Below, one piece after another: positions 55,009 to 62,938 of a DNA stretch of 64,000 nucleotides. Numbering within the stretch: the stretch's first letter is position 1; every line of letters starts with the position of its first letter. Origin of the DNA: Bacillus sp. USDA818B3_A (lineage in GTDB: Bacteria; Bacillota; Bacilli; Bacillales; Cytobacillaceae). The translations under genes were made by a program, and so were the position numbers. Where the stretch lies: NCBI RefSeq assembly GCF_009928415.1, contig NZ_JAABNN010000005.1:229265-293264 (forward strand), read 5' to 3'. The notes below the pieces were generated by a model. The model was not told the origin of the DNA, did no database searches, and saw only the letters and a program-made list of their open reading frames with translations.

Positions 55009-55568
55009 GTAATCACCTTCTTCATGGCAATCGGAATTCCCGCTTCTACTAAATAAGCTTGGTCCGATGACTCTACTAATCTCTGATGAATAGACCCTAG
55101 CAACCGTTTATAGCTTTGTACCAGCACATTATCTACTATTGGTTCGTTTAAAACTTCATTACTGACAACAATCAAGGTCCCTGCTTGTCTTTTTAATGCC
55201 AATATTCCGGTTATCATCTTGTCATATACTACTTGTTCGCTTATATCCCTAGATGAATAGAGCTCATTGTTTAATAAAGTGGTTACACAATCAAGTAACA
55301 AAATATCCCGGTCATGAACTTGGTCAGCCAGATTCCCAATACTTATAGACTGCTCAATGGTATTCCAGTGAACCTTTTGATTTTCACGATCCTGCTGATG
55401 TTTTTTGATTCGTTCTCTCATTTCGGAATCAAATGGCACACCTGTCGCAATATAATACAGGTTTCGGCCCGACCGAGCAGCGATTATCTCAGCCATCCGT
55501 TCAGCAAAACGGCTTTTGCCGCTTCTGACACCGCCAGTAATGAAGATCAATGATGCTGTATCCGCCAT
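55005..55568 (-). CDS. cobU: Adenosylcobinamide kinase/guanylyltransferase
   Basis: 187 residues, normal length. It phosphorylates adenosylcobinamide and then transfers GMP to it. P-loop GGVRSGKSRFAE (about 12-23), the guanylation histidine region IKKHQQDRENQKVHW, LLLDCVTTLLNN and VVSNEVLNE. ATG behind GGAGGTG. The operon also has a shorter CobU-like gene. Confidence 0.93.
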   Translation of the reverse strand: MADTASLIFITGGVRSGKSRFAERMAEIIAARSGRNLYYIATGVPFDSEMRERIKKHQQDRENQKVHWNTIEQSISIGNLADQVHDRDILLLDCVTTLLNNELYSSRDISEQVVYDKMITGILALKRQAGTLIVVSNEVLNEPIVDNVLVQSYKRLLGSIHQRLVESSDQAYLVEAGIPIAMKKVIT

Positions 55569-56626
55569 TGGTGCAACACCTCCAATAACTGCTGATTTTC
55601 TTGACTGCTCCTAATGGCAAATCTCAACCATTTCCCTTCTAACCCAGAAAAATTAAAGGTGTGGCGTGGAATAATTCCTTTTTTCAGGAGATATTCAAAT
55701 AACGGAAATTGGCCATCTAAATAGGTATCCTGAAGTAAATAAAAGTTCACCTTAGAAGCTGAAACGGTAAACTCCTGTTGGTTGTAATCCTTAAATAGCC
55801 TTTTTCGTTCATTGGCAATAAAGGCCTGGGTCCTTTTTATAAAGGCTTCCTCTTTGACACACAATTCCCCCGCTGCTAAAGCAATCGCATTGGTACTCCA
55901 ATGGGATTGTAAGGTTTGCAATTTGGAAATAATGGCCGGATTTGCCGCGGCATAGCCTAGACGAATTCCCGGAATGGCAAACATTTTGGTCATAGACCGG
56001 ATGATGATGAGATTGGAAAATTTATTTATGTATGGCATTAACGATTGATAGTCCAGCAGAAAGTCATAAAAGGCTTCATCCAGGACACACAAACAATCTT
56101 GCTTTTCACATTCTTCGACAAGCGCAAGAATATCGCATGCCGAATAGGCAACTCCAGTAGGATTATTGGGATTACATAAAAAAATGGCATCTGCATCCTG
56201 CAACTTTAAACAGATTTGATCAAGGTTGAGATCAAAATCTGGTGCTTCTAATTGATGAGTCATCATCTCGCAGCGATTGGCCCTGCATGCTTGCTCATAT
56301 TCGGAAAATGTGGGCTGAATCACCAACACTTTTTTCCCTTCCAGCATTCTCGCTAGTAAAGTGATAAGCTCGGCTCCACCGTTACCAGCCAGCAATGACT
56401 CGACTGGGATCTGTTCCTTTTTTGAGATTTGTTCCCTCAACGTTAACGCATATGGGTCAGGGTACACCATGACCTCTTTAAAAATATCCTGCCACTTCTT
56501 TTTCAATGTATCAGGAGGACCAAGTGGATTGATATTGGCGCTAAAATCAAGATACCGTTCTGGAAGCGGTATACCCATTGCTTCATATAAGTATTGTGGA
56601 TTCGAACCATGTGATGGCCATTTCAA
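55547..56626 (-). CDS. cobD: L-threonine-O-3-phosphate decarboxylase
   Basis: 359 residues, a fold-type I PLP enzyme related to histidinol-phosphate aminotransferase. It makes (R)-1-amino-2-propanol phosphate for the nucleotide loop. It has LDFSANINPLGPP at the start, NPNNPTG, and the PLP lysine in RSMTKMFAIPGIRLGY. TTG start behind GGAGGG, overlapping cbiB. Confidence 0.92.
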   Translation of the reverse strand: MKWPSHGSNPQYLYEAMGIPLPERYLDFSANINPLGPPDTLKKKWQDIFKEVMVYPDPYALTLREQISKKEQIPVESLLAGNGGAELITLLARMLEGKKVLVIQPTFSEYEQACRANRCEMMTHQLEAPDFDLNLDQICLKLQDADAIFLCNPNNPTGVAYSACDILALVEECEKQDCLCVLDEAFYDFLLDYQSLMPYINKFSNLIIIRSMTKMFAIPGIRLGYAAANPAIISKLQTLQSHWSTNAIALAAGELCVKEEAFIKRTQAFIANERKRLFKDYNQQEFTVSASKVNFYLLQDTYLDGQFPLFEYLLKKGIIPRHTFNFSGLEGKWLRFAIRSSQENQQLLEVLHQWRIQHH

Positions 56627-57566
56627 GGATCATCCCTCCTGCCCATAAAAAAAGTAAAAATAAAAAAACGGTTTTACTTAATATCGTATTAGCTTGCCGG
56701 ATATGCACCGACTGTATCGGTTGAATGGGATCCCCCATTTTTGCGCGATTCGATACCAAACCTTTGTAATAATTAATCCCTCCCAGTTGGATTCCCAAAA
56801 TTGAAGCAACAGCAGCTTCTCCCCAGCCGCTGTTCGGACTTGGGTGCTTCCTGGCATCGCGAAACAAGACGGTCCATGCTTCATGAAAGCTAGTTTTTTT
56901 AACCTTGTTCCCCAGTACCATGATCATTCCTGTCAAACGGCTCGGAATCCAGTTCATCACATCATCCCATTTCGCTGATGCCAAACCGAATTCCTTGTAA
57001 CGCTCATTTATGTAACCAACCATGGAATCGCATGTATTGGTTGCCCGATAAACCATGGCAAGCGGTGCGCCGCCCAATAATGCCCAAAACATAGGCGCTG
57101 TGACCCCGTCACTTGTATTTTCCGCGACAGTCTCTATGGCACCGCGGGCAATTTCCGCTTCATCCAACGTATCAGTATCCCGGCCGACAATATAGGATAA
57201 TTTTACTCTGGCTGTTTGCAGATCCCCATCTTTTAACGGCCGATAAACCTCCAGAGAGGCTTGTTTTAAGCTTTTTTGCGCAATGGTCGTTGAAATCATC
57301 ATGCTCTCCAGTAGAATTCCAAGTGCAGGATGAAGTTTATAAGCTATTAAAACAAAGAAAGTACTAATCAAAAAAACTACCAATAAAATGGTTAGCAGCA
57401 TGAACGTTCCCTTCAAGCGTTTTCTTTCTCCTTTATTCCAACGCTTTTCCAAAAACGAAATCATGCTGCCCATCCATTTAACGGGATGTGGCCAATTTGG
57501 CGGGTCGCCGATTACCAAATCAAGGAGATACGCGATTGTAATCGAAATTAAATGATATACCATCAT
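56583..57566 (-). CDS. cbiB: Adenosylcobinamide-phosphate synthase
   Basis: 327 residues, a membrane protein that attaches the aminopropanol (phosphate) arm to cobyric acid. It has LLDLVIGDPPNWPHPVKWMG at the N-terminus, VAENTSDGVTAPMF, and NTCDSMVGYINERYKEFG. The start ATG at 57566 lies over the stop of the fusion gene upstream; an upstream extension lies within that gene. Confidence 0.93.
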   Translation of the reverse strand: MMVYHLISITIAYLLDLVIGDPPNWPHPVKWMGSMISFLEKRWNKGERKRLKGTFMLLTILLVVFLISTFFVLIAYKLHPALGILLESMMISTTIAQKSLKQASLEVYRPLKDGDLQTARVKLSYIVGRDTDTLDEAEIARGAIETVAENTSDGVTAPMFWALLGGAPLAMVYRATNTCDSMVGYINERYKEFGLASAKWDDVMNWIPSRLTGMIMVLGNKVKKTSFHEAWTVLFRDARKHPSPNSGWGEAAVASILGIQLGGINYYKGLVSNRAKMGDPIQPIQSVHIRQANTILSKTVFLFLLFLWAGGMILEMAITWFESTILI

Positions 57567-59029
57567 CTGCGCATCCTTTTTTGTGATTTTTGGATTGCTT
57601 TGGTCGTACATTCATAAACTGCTTTACCAATGAGTTTACCCAAGGGCGTAATTGTTCCGGCAATTTCTTGACATTTCCCTTCCTGAGTGGCGGCTATTAA
57701 AATACTGTCGGTTGAAGTACCAGTCGCAATCGTTCCCGTGACCTTGTCGATGACCTTTTGATCATACAGGGCTTTCCCTTTCGCTTCGGTTGCAGTCATA
57801 ATGGCTTGAATGAATGCCTCCTCTGTCAGTTCACCATTGACGAAAATCCATGTGTTAATGGTTCCAGGTATATTTTCAAAGGAGTGGATTTCACTTTTCG
57901 AAGCATCAATCGCATTGCTGACACCGGCAGTAACAACAACAAAGATTGATAGATCATCCTGTTCATACAATTGATATACCACATCCTCGAGATAAACAGC
58001 GGTCATCATCCCGACTGTCTCTGCCGGTTCGAATCCATTTTCTTTAAGGAAAGCAGACATTTCTTCCCGATAATCATCGCAATTATAGTTCTTATCAACA
58101 TGCCGGTTTACAAATTTTTGATACCACCCCACGCCTGAACCCAAGACAGCTGAAGACATGGTACGTAACGCTATGGGAGCTGATAATTCAATGTATTCCT
58201 TGGAAAAAGAAAGCAAATCCCCATCAATTTTCACCGAATGTTTTATCCTTTCCAAATTGGGAAGCAGAACCATCTGGGGTGCAGCGACTTTTGGATGTGG
58301 ATGTTTCTTGATCTCAGCATGAAATACTCTTCGGATCCGATCTTCTTTCAGTACTTCATTCGGTATATGTTGTATATTAATGGATCCTTTTTCTAACAAT
58401 AGAATCCGATCACAATAAAGCCCGGCAAGATTTAAATCATGAAAAATAGAAACTACCGTTAAGCCGTTTTCAATCGTCGAAGTTTTAAGAAGATCCAATA
58501 ATCCTTTTTGATAGGAGAGGTCCAAATGGTTTGTCGGTTCATCTAGAAGAAGGATTTCAGGCTCCTGGGCAAGTGCCTGTGCTAAAAAAACACGCTGCTT
58601 CTCCCCCCCGGAAAGTTCGAGTATATTTTTATTTTGTAAAGAAGATACCTCTGTCTGCACCATAACCCTTTGGATAACCTGTTCATCCTCCTTACTCCAC
58701 GATTGAAACCAGCCTTGTTGATGGGCATAGCGTCCGAGTGAAACCGTTTCTTTTACCGTATAGGAGAAGGATTGCGAAGAATGCTGTGATAAAACGGCAA
58801 CCATCCGCGCCAGCTGTTTAGTCGTGTACTCCTGAAGCCTTTTTCCCTTTATGAAAACCTCACCATCTCGAATCGGCAAAATTCCGCTAAGAATTTTTAA
58901 CAATGTAGTCTTTCCGCTTCCATTTGGACCTAAGACTCCAAACAATTCCCCTGTACCGACTTCAAAAGAAACATCCGTAAGGACGGACTCACTTGTATAA
59001 CCGCCGGAAACATGCTGAACACTGATCAT
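57563..59029 (-). CDS. Fusion of cobalamin ABC ATPase (BtuD) and CbiZ amidohydrolase
   Basis: 488 residues in one open frame. Residues about 1-245 are a FecCD-type ABC ATPase: Walker A GPNGSGKTTLL, signature LSGGEKQRVFLAQALA and Walker B LLLDEPTNHLD. Residues about 260-480 are a CbiZ adenosylcobinamide amidohydrolase domain (MSSAVLGSGVGWYQKFVNRH; VVVTAGVSNAIDAS; IATGTSTDSILIAA). The fusion couples corrinoid import energy to removal of the aminopropanol arm during salvage. It works with the permease and binding protein upstream. Confidence 0.92.
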   Translation of the reverse strand: MISVQHVSGGYTSESVLTDVSFEVGTGELFGVLGPNGSGKTTLLKILSGILPIRDGEVFIKGKRLQEYTTKQLARMVAVLSQHSSQSFSYTVKETVSLGRYAHQQGWFQSWSKEDEQVIQRVMVQTEVSSLQNKNILELSGGEKQRVFLAQALAQEPEILLLDEPTNHLDLSYQKGLLDLLKTSTIENGLTVVSIFHDLNLAGLYCDRILLLEKGSINIQHIPNEVLKEDRIRRVFHAEIKKHPHPKVAAPQMVLLPNLERIKHSVKIDGDLLSFSKEYIELSAPIALRTMSSAVLGSGVGWYQKFVNRHVDKNYNCDDYREEMSAFLKENGFEPAETVGMMTAVYLEDVVYQLYEQDDLSIFVVVTAGVSNAIDASKSEIHSFENIPGTINTWIFVNGELTEEAFIQAIMTATEAKGKALYDQKVIDKVTGTIATGTSTDSILIAATQEGKCQEIAGTITPLGKLIGKAVYECTTKAIQKSQKRMRR

Positions 59030-59031
59030 TC

Positions 59032-60090
59032 TTACCCACCTCTTTCTGTCTTTTTTCTTTGTAAAAGAATGATTGCAAATACCGGTGCGCCAATAAGCGC
59101 TGTAATCACTCCAATTGGTAACTCCGTCGGAGAAATGATGGTTCTTGAAATAAGATCCGCTATGATTAAAAACCCGCCCCCTAATAAAATGGATAATGGC
59201 AGGAGATGTCGATGGTCAGGTCCCCATAATAATCTGGCCAAATGTGGAATCACAAGTCCTACAAAACCAATCGTTCCCGAAACGGCAACGGCGGCTCCTG
59301 TTAAAGTAGAACCGGATATCAGAATGATTAGTTTTCTTTTTTGAACGTTAACACCTAAATGCTGCGCCCTTTCCTCTCCAAACGACATCGCATTTAATTC
59401 TTTTGCGTTCAGAACCAGGATAACCGAGCCAATCATAAAAAACGGCAGGATCATCTTGATGTACGCCCATCCCCTCATCGAAACACTACCCAAAAGCCAG
59501 CTGATAATTTGCCTGAGTTCGTCACCTGTCAGGGCAATCAACAGGGATATAATGGCTCCAAGAAATGAACTGAAAATAATTCCTGTTAAAATAATGGTTT
59601 CCATCCTCATTGAACGCTCAATTTTTCGTGCAAAAGTAAGGACAGAAAAGATAGTAATGAGCGAAAAAAAGATACTAACTACGGGTAAGGTAAAGGAACC
59701 AAGAAATGGAATTGAAATTTGCAAGAATAGTATGAAAACAGCTCCAACTGATGCACCGGAAGAAACCCCCAATGTATAAGGATCTGCCAATGGGTTTCTT
59801 AGTAAGCCTTGAAAAGCCGCCCCCGCAATCGCGAGGGCTCCCCCAACAAGACCGGATAATATCACCCTGGGCAAGCGAATGTCCAGAACAATATTGGTGA
59901 ACATTGGATCCATTCGCTCTGTAGTCAGCCCAAGAAGTTTGGATCCTAGTATTTTGATAATGGTTATAATGGGAACATTCACCGTTCCAATCGATGTTCC
60001 CAATAGCACAGATAATAGCAGGAAGACTCCTGCCGCCCCGTAGGCCATGTATTTATTATTTAAAAACATCCGGATAGATTGCTTTTGCAA
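59032..60090 (-). CDS. btuC: Cobalamin ABC importer permease
   Basis: 352 residues, about ten membrane helices of the FecCD family. It has GGALAIAGAAFQGLLRNPLA and GFVGLVIPHLARLLWGPDHR, the latter being the ATPase coupling region. TTG start at 60090 behind GAAGGAG, overlapping btuF by 35 bases; ATG 60069 is an alternative. Confidence 0.9.
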   Translation of the reverse strand: MQKQSIRMFLNNKYMAYGAAGVFLLLSVLLGTSIGTVNVPIITIIKILGSKLLGLTTERMDPMFTNIVLDIRLPRVILSGLVGGALAIAGAAFQGLLRNPLADPYTLGVSSGASVGAVFILFLQISIPFLGSFTLPVVSIFFSLITIFSVLTFARKIERSMRMETIILTGIIFSSFLGAIISLLIALTGDELRQIISWLLGSVSMRGWAYIKMILPFFMIGSVILVLNAKELNAMSFGEERAQHLGVNVQKRKLIILISGSTLTGAAVAVSGTIGFVGLVIPHLARLLWGPDHRHLLPLSILLGGGFLIIADLISRTIISPTELPIGVITALIGAPVFAIILLQRKKTERGG

Positions 60091-61015
60091 GCGCCTCTAC
60101 TCCTTCAACAACCCTTGGACCTGGGCGGTTCATAATGTCTGAATTCACATCAATGACTTGTTTATTTTTTACCGCGTTAATATTATCCCAGCCTTTTCTT
60201 GATAACACCTGTTCGACAGGGTTCTTAACGTAATATCCATATGTAGTAATAACAACATCAGGATTTTTTTGAATAATCGCTTCCTGATCTACTTTAATCC
60301 ATCCCTGTTGATCGCCTGCCACATTTTTAGTCTGAATGGATGCAAGCATTTCATCCATAAATGTATTTTTTCCGGTTGTATAAATATCAGGTGCAGGAGA
60401 TACCTCTATATATACTTTTTTCTTATCTTTTATCGATGCTGCTTTTTCCTGAATAGCAGCCATTTTATCCTTCATTCCTTTAATCACTTCATCCGTTTTT
60501 TTGTTTGTGCCCGTTGCTTTTCCAATCATATCAATCGTATTATAAACGGTTTCAAAGTTTTCGGCATTCGCAATAACAAGAACTGGAATGCCGGCATCTT
60601 TCAACTGCTTTAGTGCATCTTTCACTATCAAGGCTGATGAAGCATGAGCTAGAACCAGATCTGGTTTTAATCCAATAATTTTCTCCGTGTTAAATTCCTG
60701 TCCGCCAATTTTTTCTTTATTCCGTGTGTCTTCCGGATAATTATCATAATCGGATACACCTACAATTTCCTTCCCTAACCCTAAAGAATACGCAATTTCT
60801 GTATTGCTTGGCATAAGAGAGACGATTCTCTCAGGTTTCTGTTTAATCACTACTTCATTATCTAATGCATCCTTAATTGTTACTGGAAAGGTTGAAGTTA
60901 CCTTTGCTGAATCAGCCTGTTTTCCTTCCTGCGTCTGTTTCGTTGCCCCGGCACAACCTGCCAGCAAAACTATTGTTAAGAGTGTAATCAACAACAGTGA
61001 ATACAATTTTTTCAT
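60056..61015 (-). CDS. btuF: Cobalamin-binding lipoprotein
   Basis: 319 residues. Lipoprotein signal with lipobox LLAGC (Cys21), then the class III binding-protein fold of BtuF: PERIVSLMPSNTEIAYSLGL, VGVSDYDNYPE, a long linking helix and KKVYIEVSPAPDIYTTGKNTF. First gene of the 14-gene operon, directly behind the riboswitch. GGAGG ribosome site. Confidence 0.92.
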   Translation of the reverse strand: MKKLYSLLLITLLTIVLLAGCAGATKQTQEGKQADSAKVTSTFPVTIKDALDNEVVIKQKPERIVSLMPSNTEIAYSLGLGKEIVGVSDYDNYPEDTRNKEKIGGQEFNTEKIIGLKPDLVLAHASSALIVKDALKQLKDAGIPVLVIANAENFETVYNTIDMIGKATGTNKKTDEVIKGMKDKMAAIQEKAASIKDKKKVYIEVSPAPDIYTTGKNTFMDEMLASIQTKNVAGDQQGWIKVDQEAIIQKNPDVVITTYGYYVKNPVEQVLSRKGWDNINAVKNKQVIDVNSDIMNRPGPRVVEGVEALAKAIYPDVFK

Positions 61016-61083
61016 TTCGATTCCTCCTGATTTTGTTTTTTAGCATAATGAAAAGTAATCAAGCCAAAGCCTTTTTGTCCGAA

Positions 61084-61365
61084 AAAAAAAACATCTCCAT
61101 GAGATCATGGAGATGTTGGTATGGGTAGATTCAAATACAGAATAGTATAGAGTCTAACATGCCACACATTCCTATCCGCGTAGGTTTTGGCGTAATAAAC
61201 AGGCAGGTCTCCTGGCTCATGATCATCGCTTCCTATACCTTCCCATCTTTCGACAGTGGTCAATTATAGTCTGCTCCCATTTACAGTGGCGGGACCGCGT
61301 TGGAATTTAACCAACTTCCCTTTTAAGCTAGAACCCCAATTGATTCTAGCACCTGTTGTGAAATT
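61084..61365 (-). ncRNA. Cobalamin riboswitch with terminator
   Basis: On the minus strand the aptamer shows the core GCCACTG (about 61283-61289) and GGGAAG segments, and the B12 box AGCCAGGAGACCTGCCT (61201-61217). The expression platform ends in the hairpin AACATCTCCATG/CATGGAGATGTT (61090-61116) followed by a run of Ts, which would stop transcription when coenzyme B12 is bound. It controls btuF and the genes behind it. Confidence 0.93.
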
Positions 61366-61485
61366 ATTTTTTTATGCTAAAGTTATTATTATATAAAATT
61401 ATCCATTTGTACATGTTTTTTTAAAAAGTAGTAGACTATTAGCCCATCGGCATGGGCAATAATATTTATTTGCGGGGGAAGTAAA

Positions 61486-62319
61486 TTGAAATTGATCTCT
61501 ATTTGTCCGAGCAATACTGAATTAGTAGCATATTTAGGGTTAACCTCGTCACTAATCGGAGTAGACGATTATTCTGATTGGCCGGAAGAAATCAAAGGAT
61601 TACCAAAGTTAGGTCCGGATTTGGACATTGACATGGATCAGGTCGAGGAATTACAACCTGATTTAGTTTTAGCCTCCCTTTCCGTTCCCGGGATGAAAAA
61701 AAATATAATGGAACTGGAAAAACGCAAGATCCCATATGTCATAGTACCGAACCCGAAGACATTACAAGAAGTCGGAGAATGTTTTTTGTTTGTCGGAAAA
61801 GCAACGAAAATGGATGACAAAGCAAAAGAATTATACGAAAAGTTCAGTCGAATTATTCAATATTACGACTCATTAAGTCATAAAGTACATACTCATAAAA
61901 CACTTTATTGGGAGTGGTGGGCGAAGCCCGTTTTCACTCCTGGGGCAGAGAACTGGCTAACCGAGGTCAGCAGACTTGCAGGAGGAAGAAACGTTTTTGA
62001 AGACCGAGCAGAGGCGAATGTCCAAACAGATTGGGTAGACGTAAAACTTCGAAATCCAGATGTTATATGTGTTGTATGGGTAGGAGTTCAAAAAGAGAAG
62101 GTTAACCCAAAAGTAATCCTTAAGCGTCCAGGTTGGGATGATATGAACGCCATCAAAAACAATCAACTTTTCATTCTGGATGAACCCCTTTTTTGCAGAC
62201 CATCGCCCCGACTAATAAACGGGTTGGCTAAAATTGGGTTTATCCTGCATCCAGACATTTATCCTGAATTTAATGATAGGGATGACTTGTTAACTGATTT
62301 TTCACTTGATAAACCTTGA
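61486..62319 (+). CDS. Cytoplasmic BtuF-like cobalamin-binding protein
   Basis: 277 residues. It shares the binding-protein core with BtuF (MKLISICPSNTELVAYLGL; GVDDYSDWPEEI; LQPDLVLASLS; RPGWDDMNAIKNNQLFILDE), but has neither a signal peptide nor a lipobox. It may carry or sense corrinoid inside the cell, or be exported by another route. TTG start behind GGGGGAAG. It is divergent from the riboswitch-controlled operon and has no riboswitch of its own; a small hairpin GCCCAT/ATGGGC lies in its leader (61442-61457). Confidence 0.75.
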   Translation: MKLISICPSNTELVAYLGLTSSLIGVDDYSDWPEEIKGLPKLGPDLDIDMDQVEELQPDLVLASLSVPGMKKNIMELEKRKIPYVIVPNPKTLQEVGECFLFVGKATKMDDKAKELYEKFSRIIQYYDSLSHKVHTHKTLYWEWWAKPVFTPGAENWLTEVSRLAGGRNVFEDRAEANVQTDWVDVKLRNPDVICVVWVGVQKEKVNPKVILKRPGWDDMNAIKNNQLFILDEPLFCRPSPRLINGLAKIGFILHPDIYPEFNDRDDLLTDFSLDKP

Positions 62320-62547
62320 AGAGAAAAGTAGAGGTTCCTTCCGTATTTTAAGTATTTTCTTCATCCCAAAATAGCGGTCAATGAAAGACCGGCATCTTAG
62401 CAATTATTGCATCTTTACTCTCCAAATAATTTTGAAATTGCCAGTGGGGATTTCAACCATATCTTATTCGGATTTTTATTTGTAAGCTATAAACTGAAAA
62501 AATGATTGAAGTATTTGTATGAAAAGTGGAAAGCCTAAGATACTAGT

Positions 62548-62602
62548 GGGACGATTCCTCCGGTCCACCATTTATTTAACAGTGAACCTCTAGAACCGTC
62601 CC
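62548..62602. repeat. REP-like inverted pair
   Basis: GGGACGATTC (62548-62557) and GAACCGTCCC (62593-62602) are inverted copies with one mismatch. GGGACGGTTC-type repeats occur between genes in many Bacillus genomes. The surrounding gap 62320-62635 holds no gene I recognise. Confidence 0.5.
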
Positions 62603-62635
62603 TCCTGATTTTCATAATAACATGGTGGGTTACTG

Positions 62636-62938
62636 TAAAAAACTTTCTTTTCCTGAAGTACACGCAATAAGGCCACTTGCATGGAATGGGGAATTTCGCC
62701 TATCTCATCATGAAAGATCTTCTCCTTCTGAGCCTATTCAAATTTCCCTTTATACCCTTGTCGCCTTGCTCCAGTAAAAGCCCCTTCGACATAGCCGAAA
62801 GCTCACTCCACATAAGTTCTTCGGAATCGCTCAGCGATTTAATGAAATAAATGGGCCATCCATTCGAGTTACTTAGACTTACTACGTTCCATTCACAAAA
62901 ATAGGATTTGAACTCTTATTCCAATTCTTTGCCGGTCG
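62636..62938 (-). pseudogene. Sigma-54-dependent activator, AAA+ domain fragment
   Basis: Pieces in shifting frames on the minus strand read TGKEL (Walker A end), SLSNSNG, PFISLN, AIPKNL, FGYVEGAFTGARRQGYKGKF, then IFHDEIGEIPHSMQVALLRV and LQEKK. GAFTGA is the sigma-54 contact loop. There are a premature TAG after KGKFE, a TGA, and at least two frameshifts. The match ends abruptly in Walker A at about 62938, where the IS21-family element starts, and at about 62636 on the other side. It is a clear fossil of an enhancer-binding protein. Confidence 0.8.
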
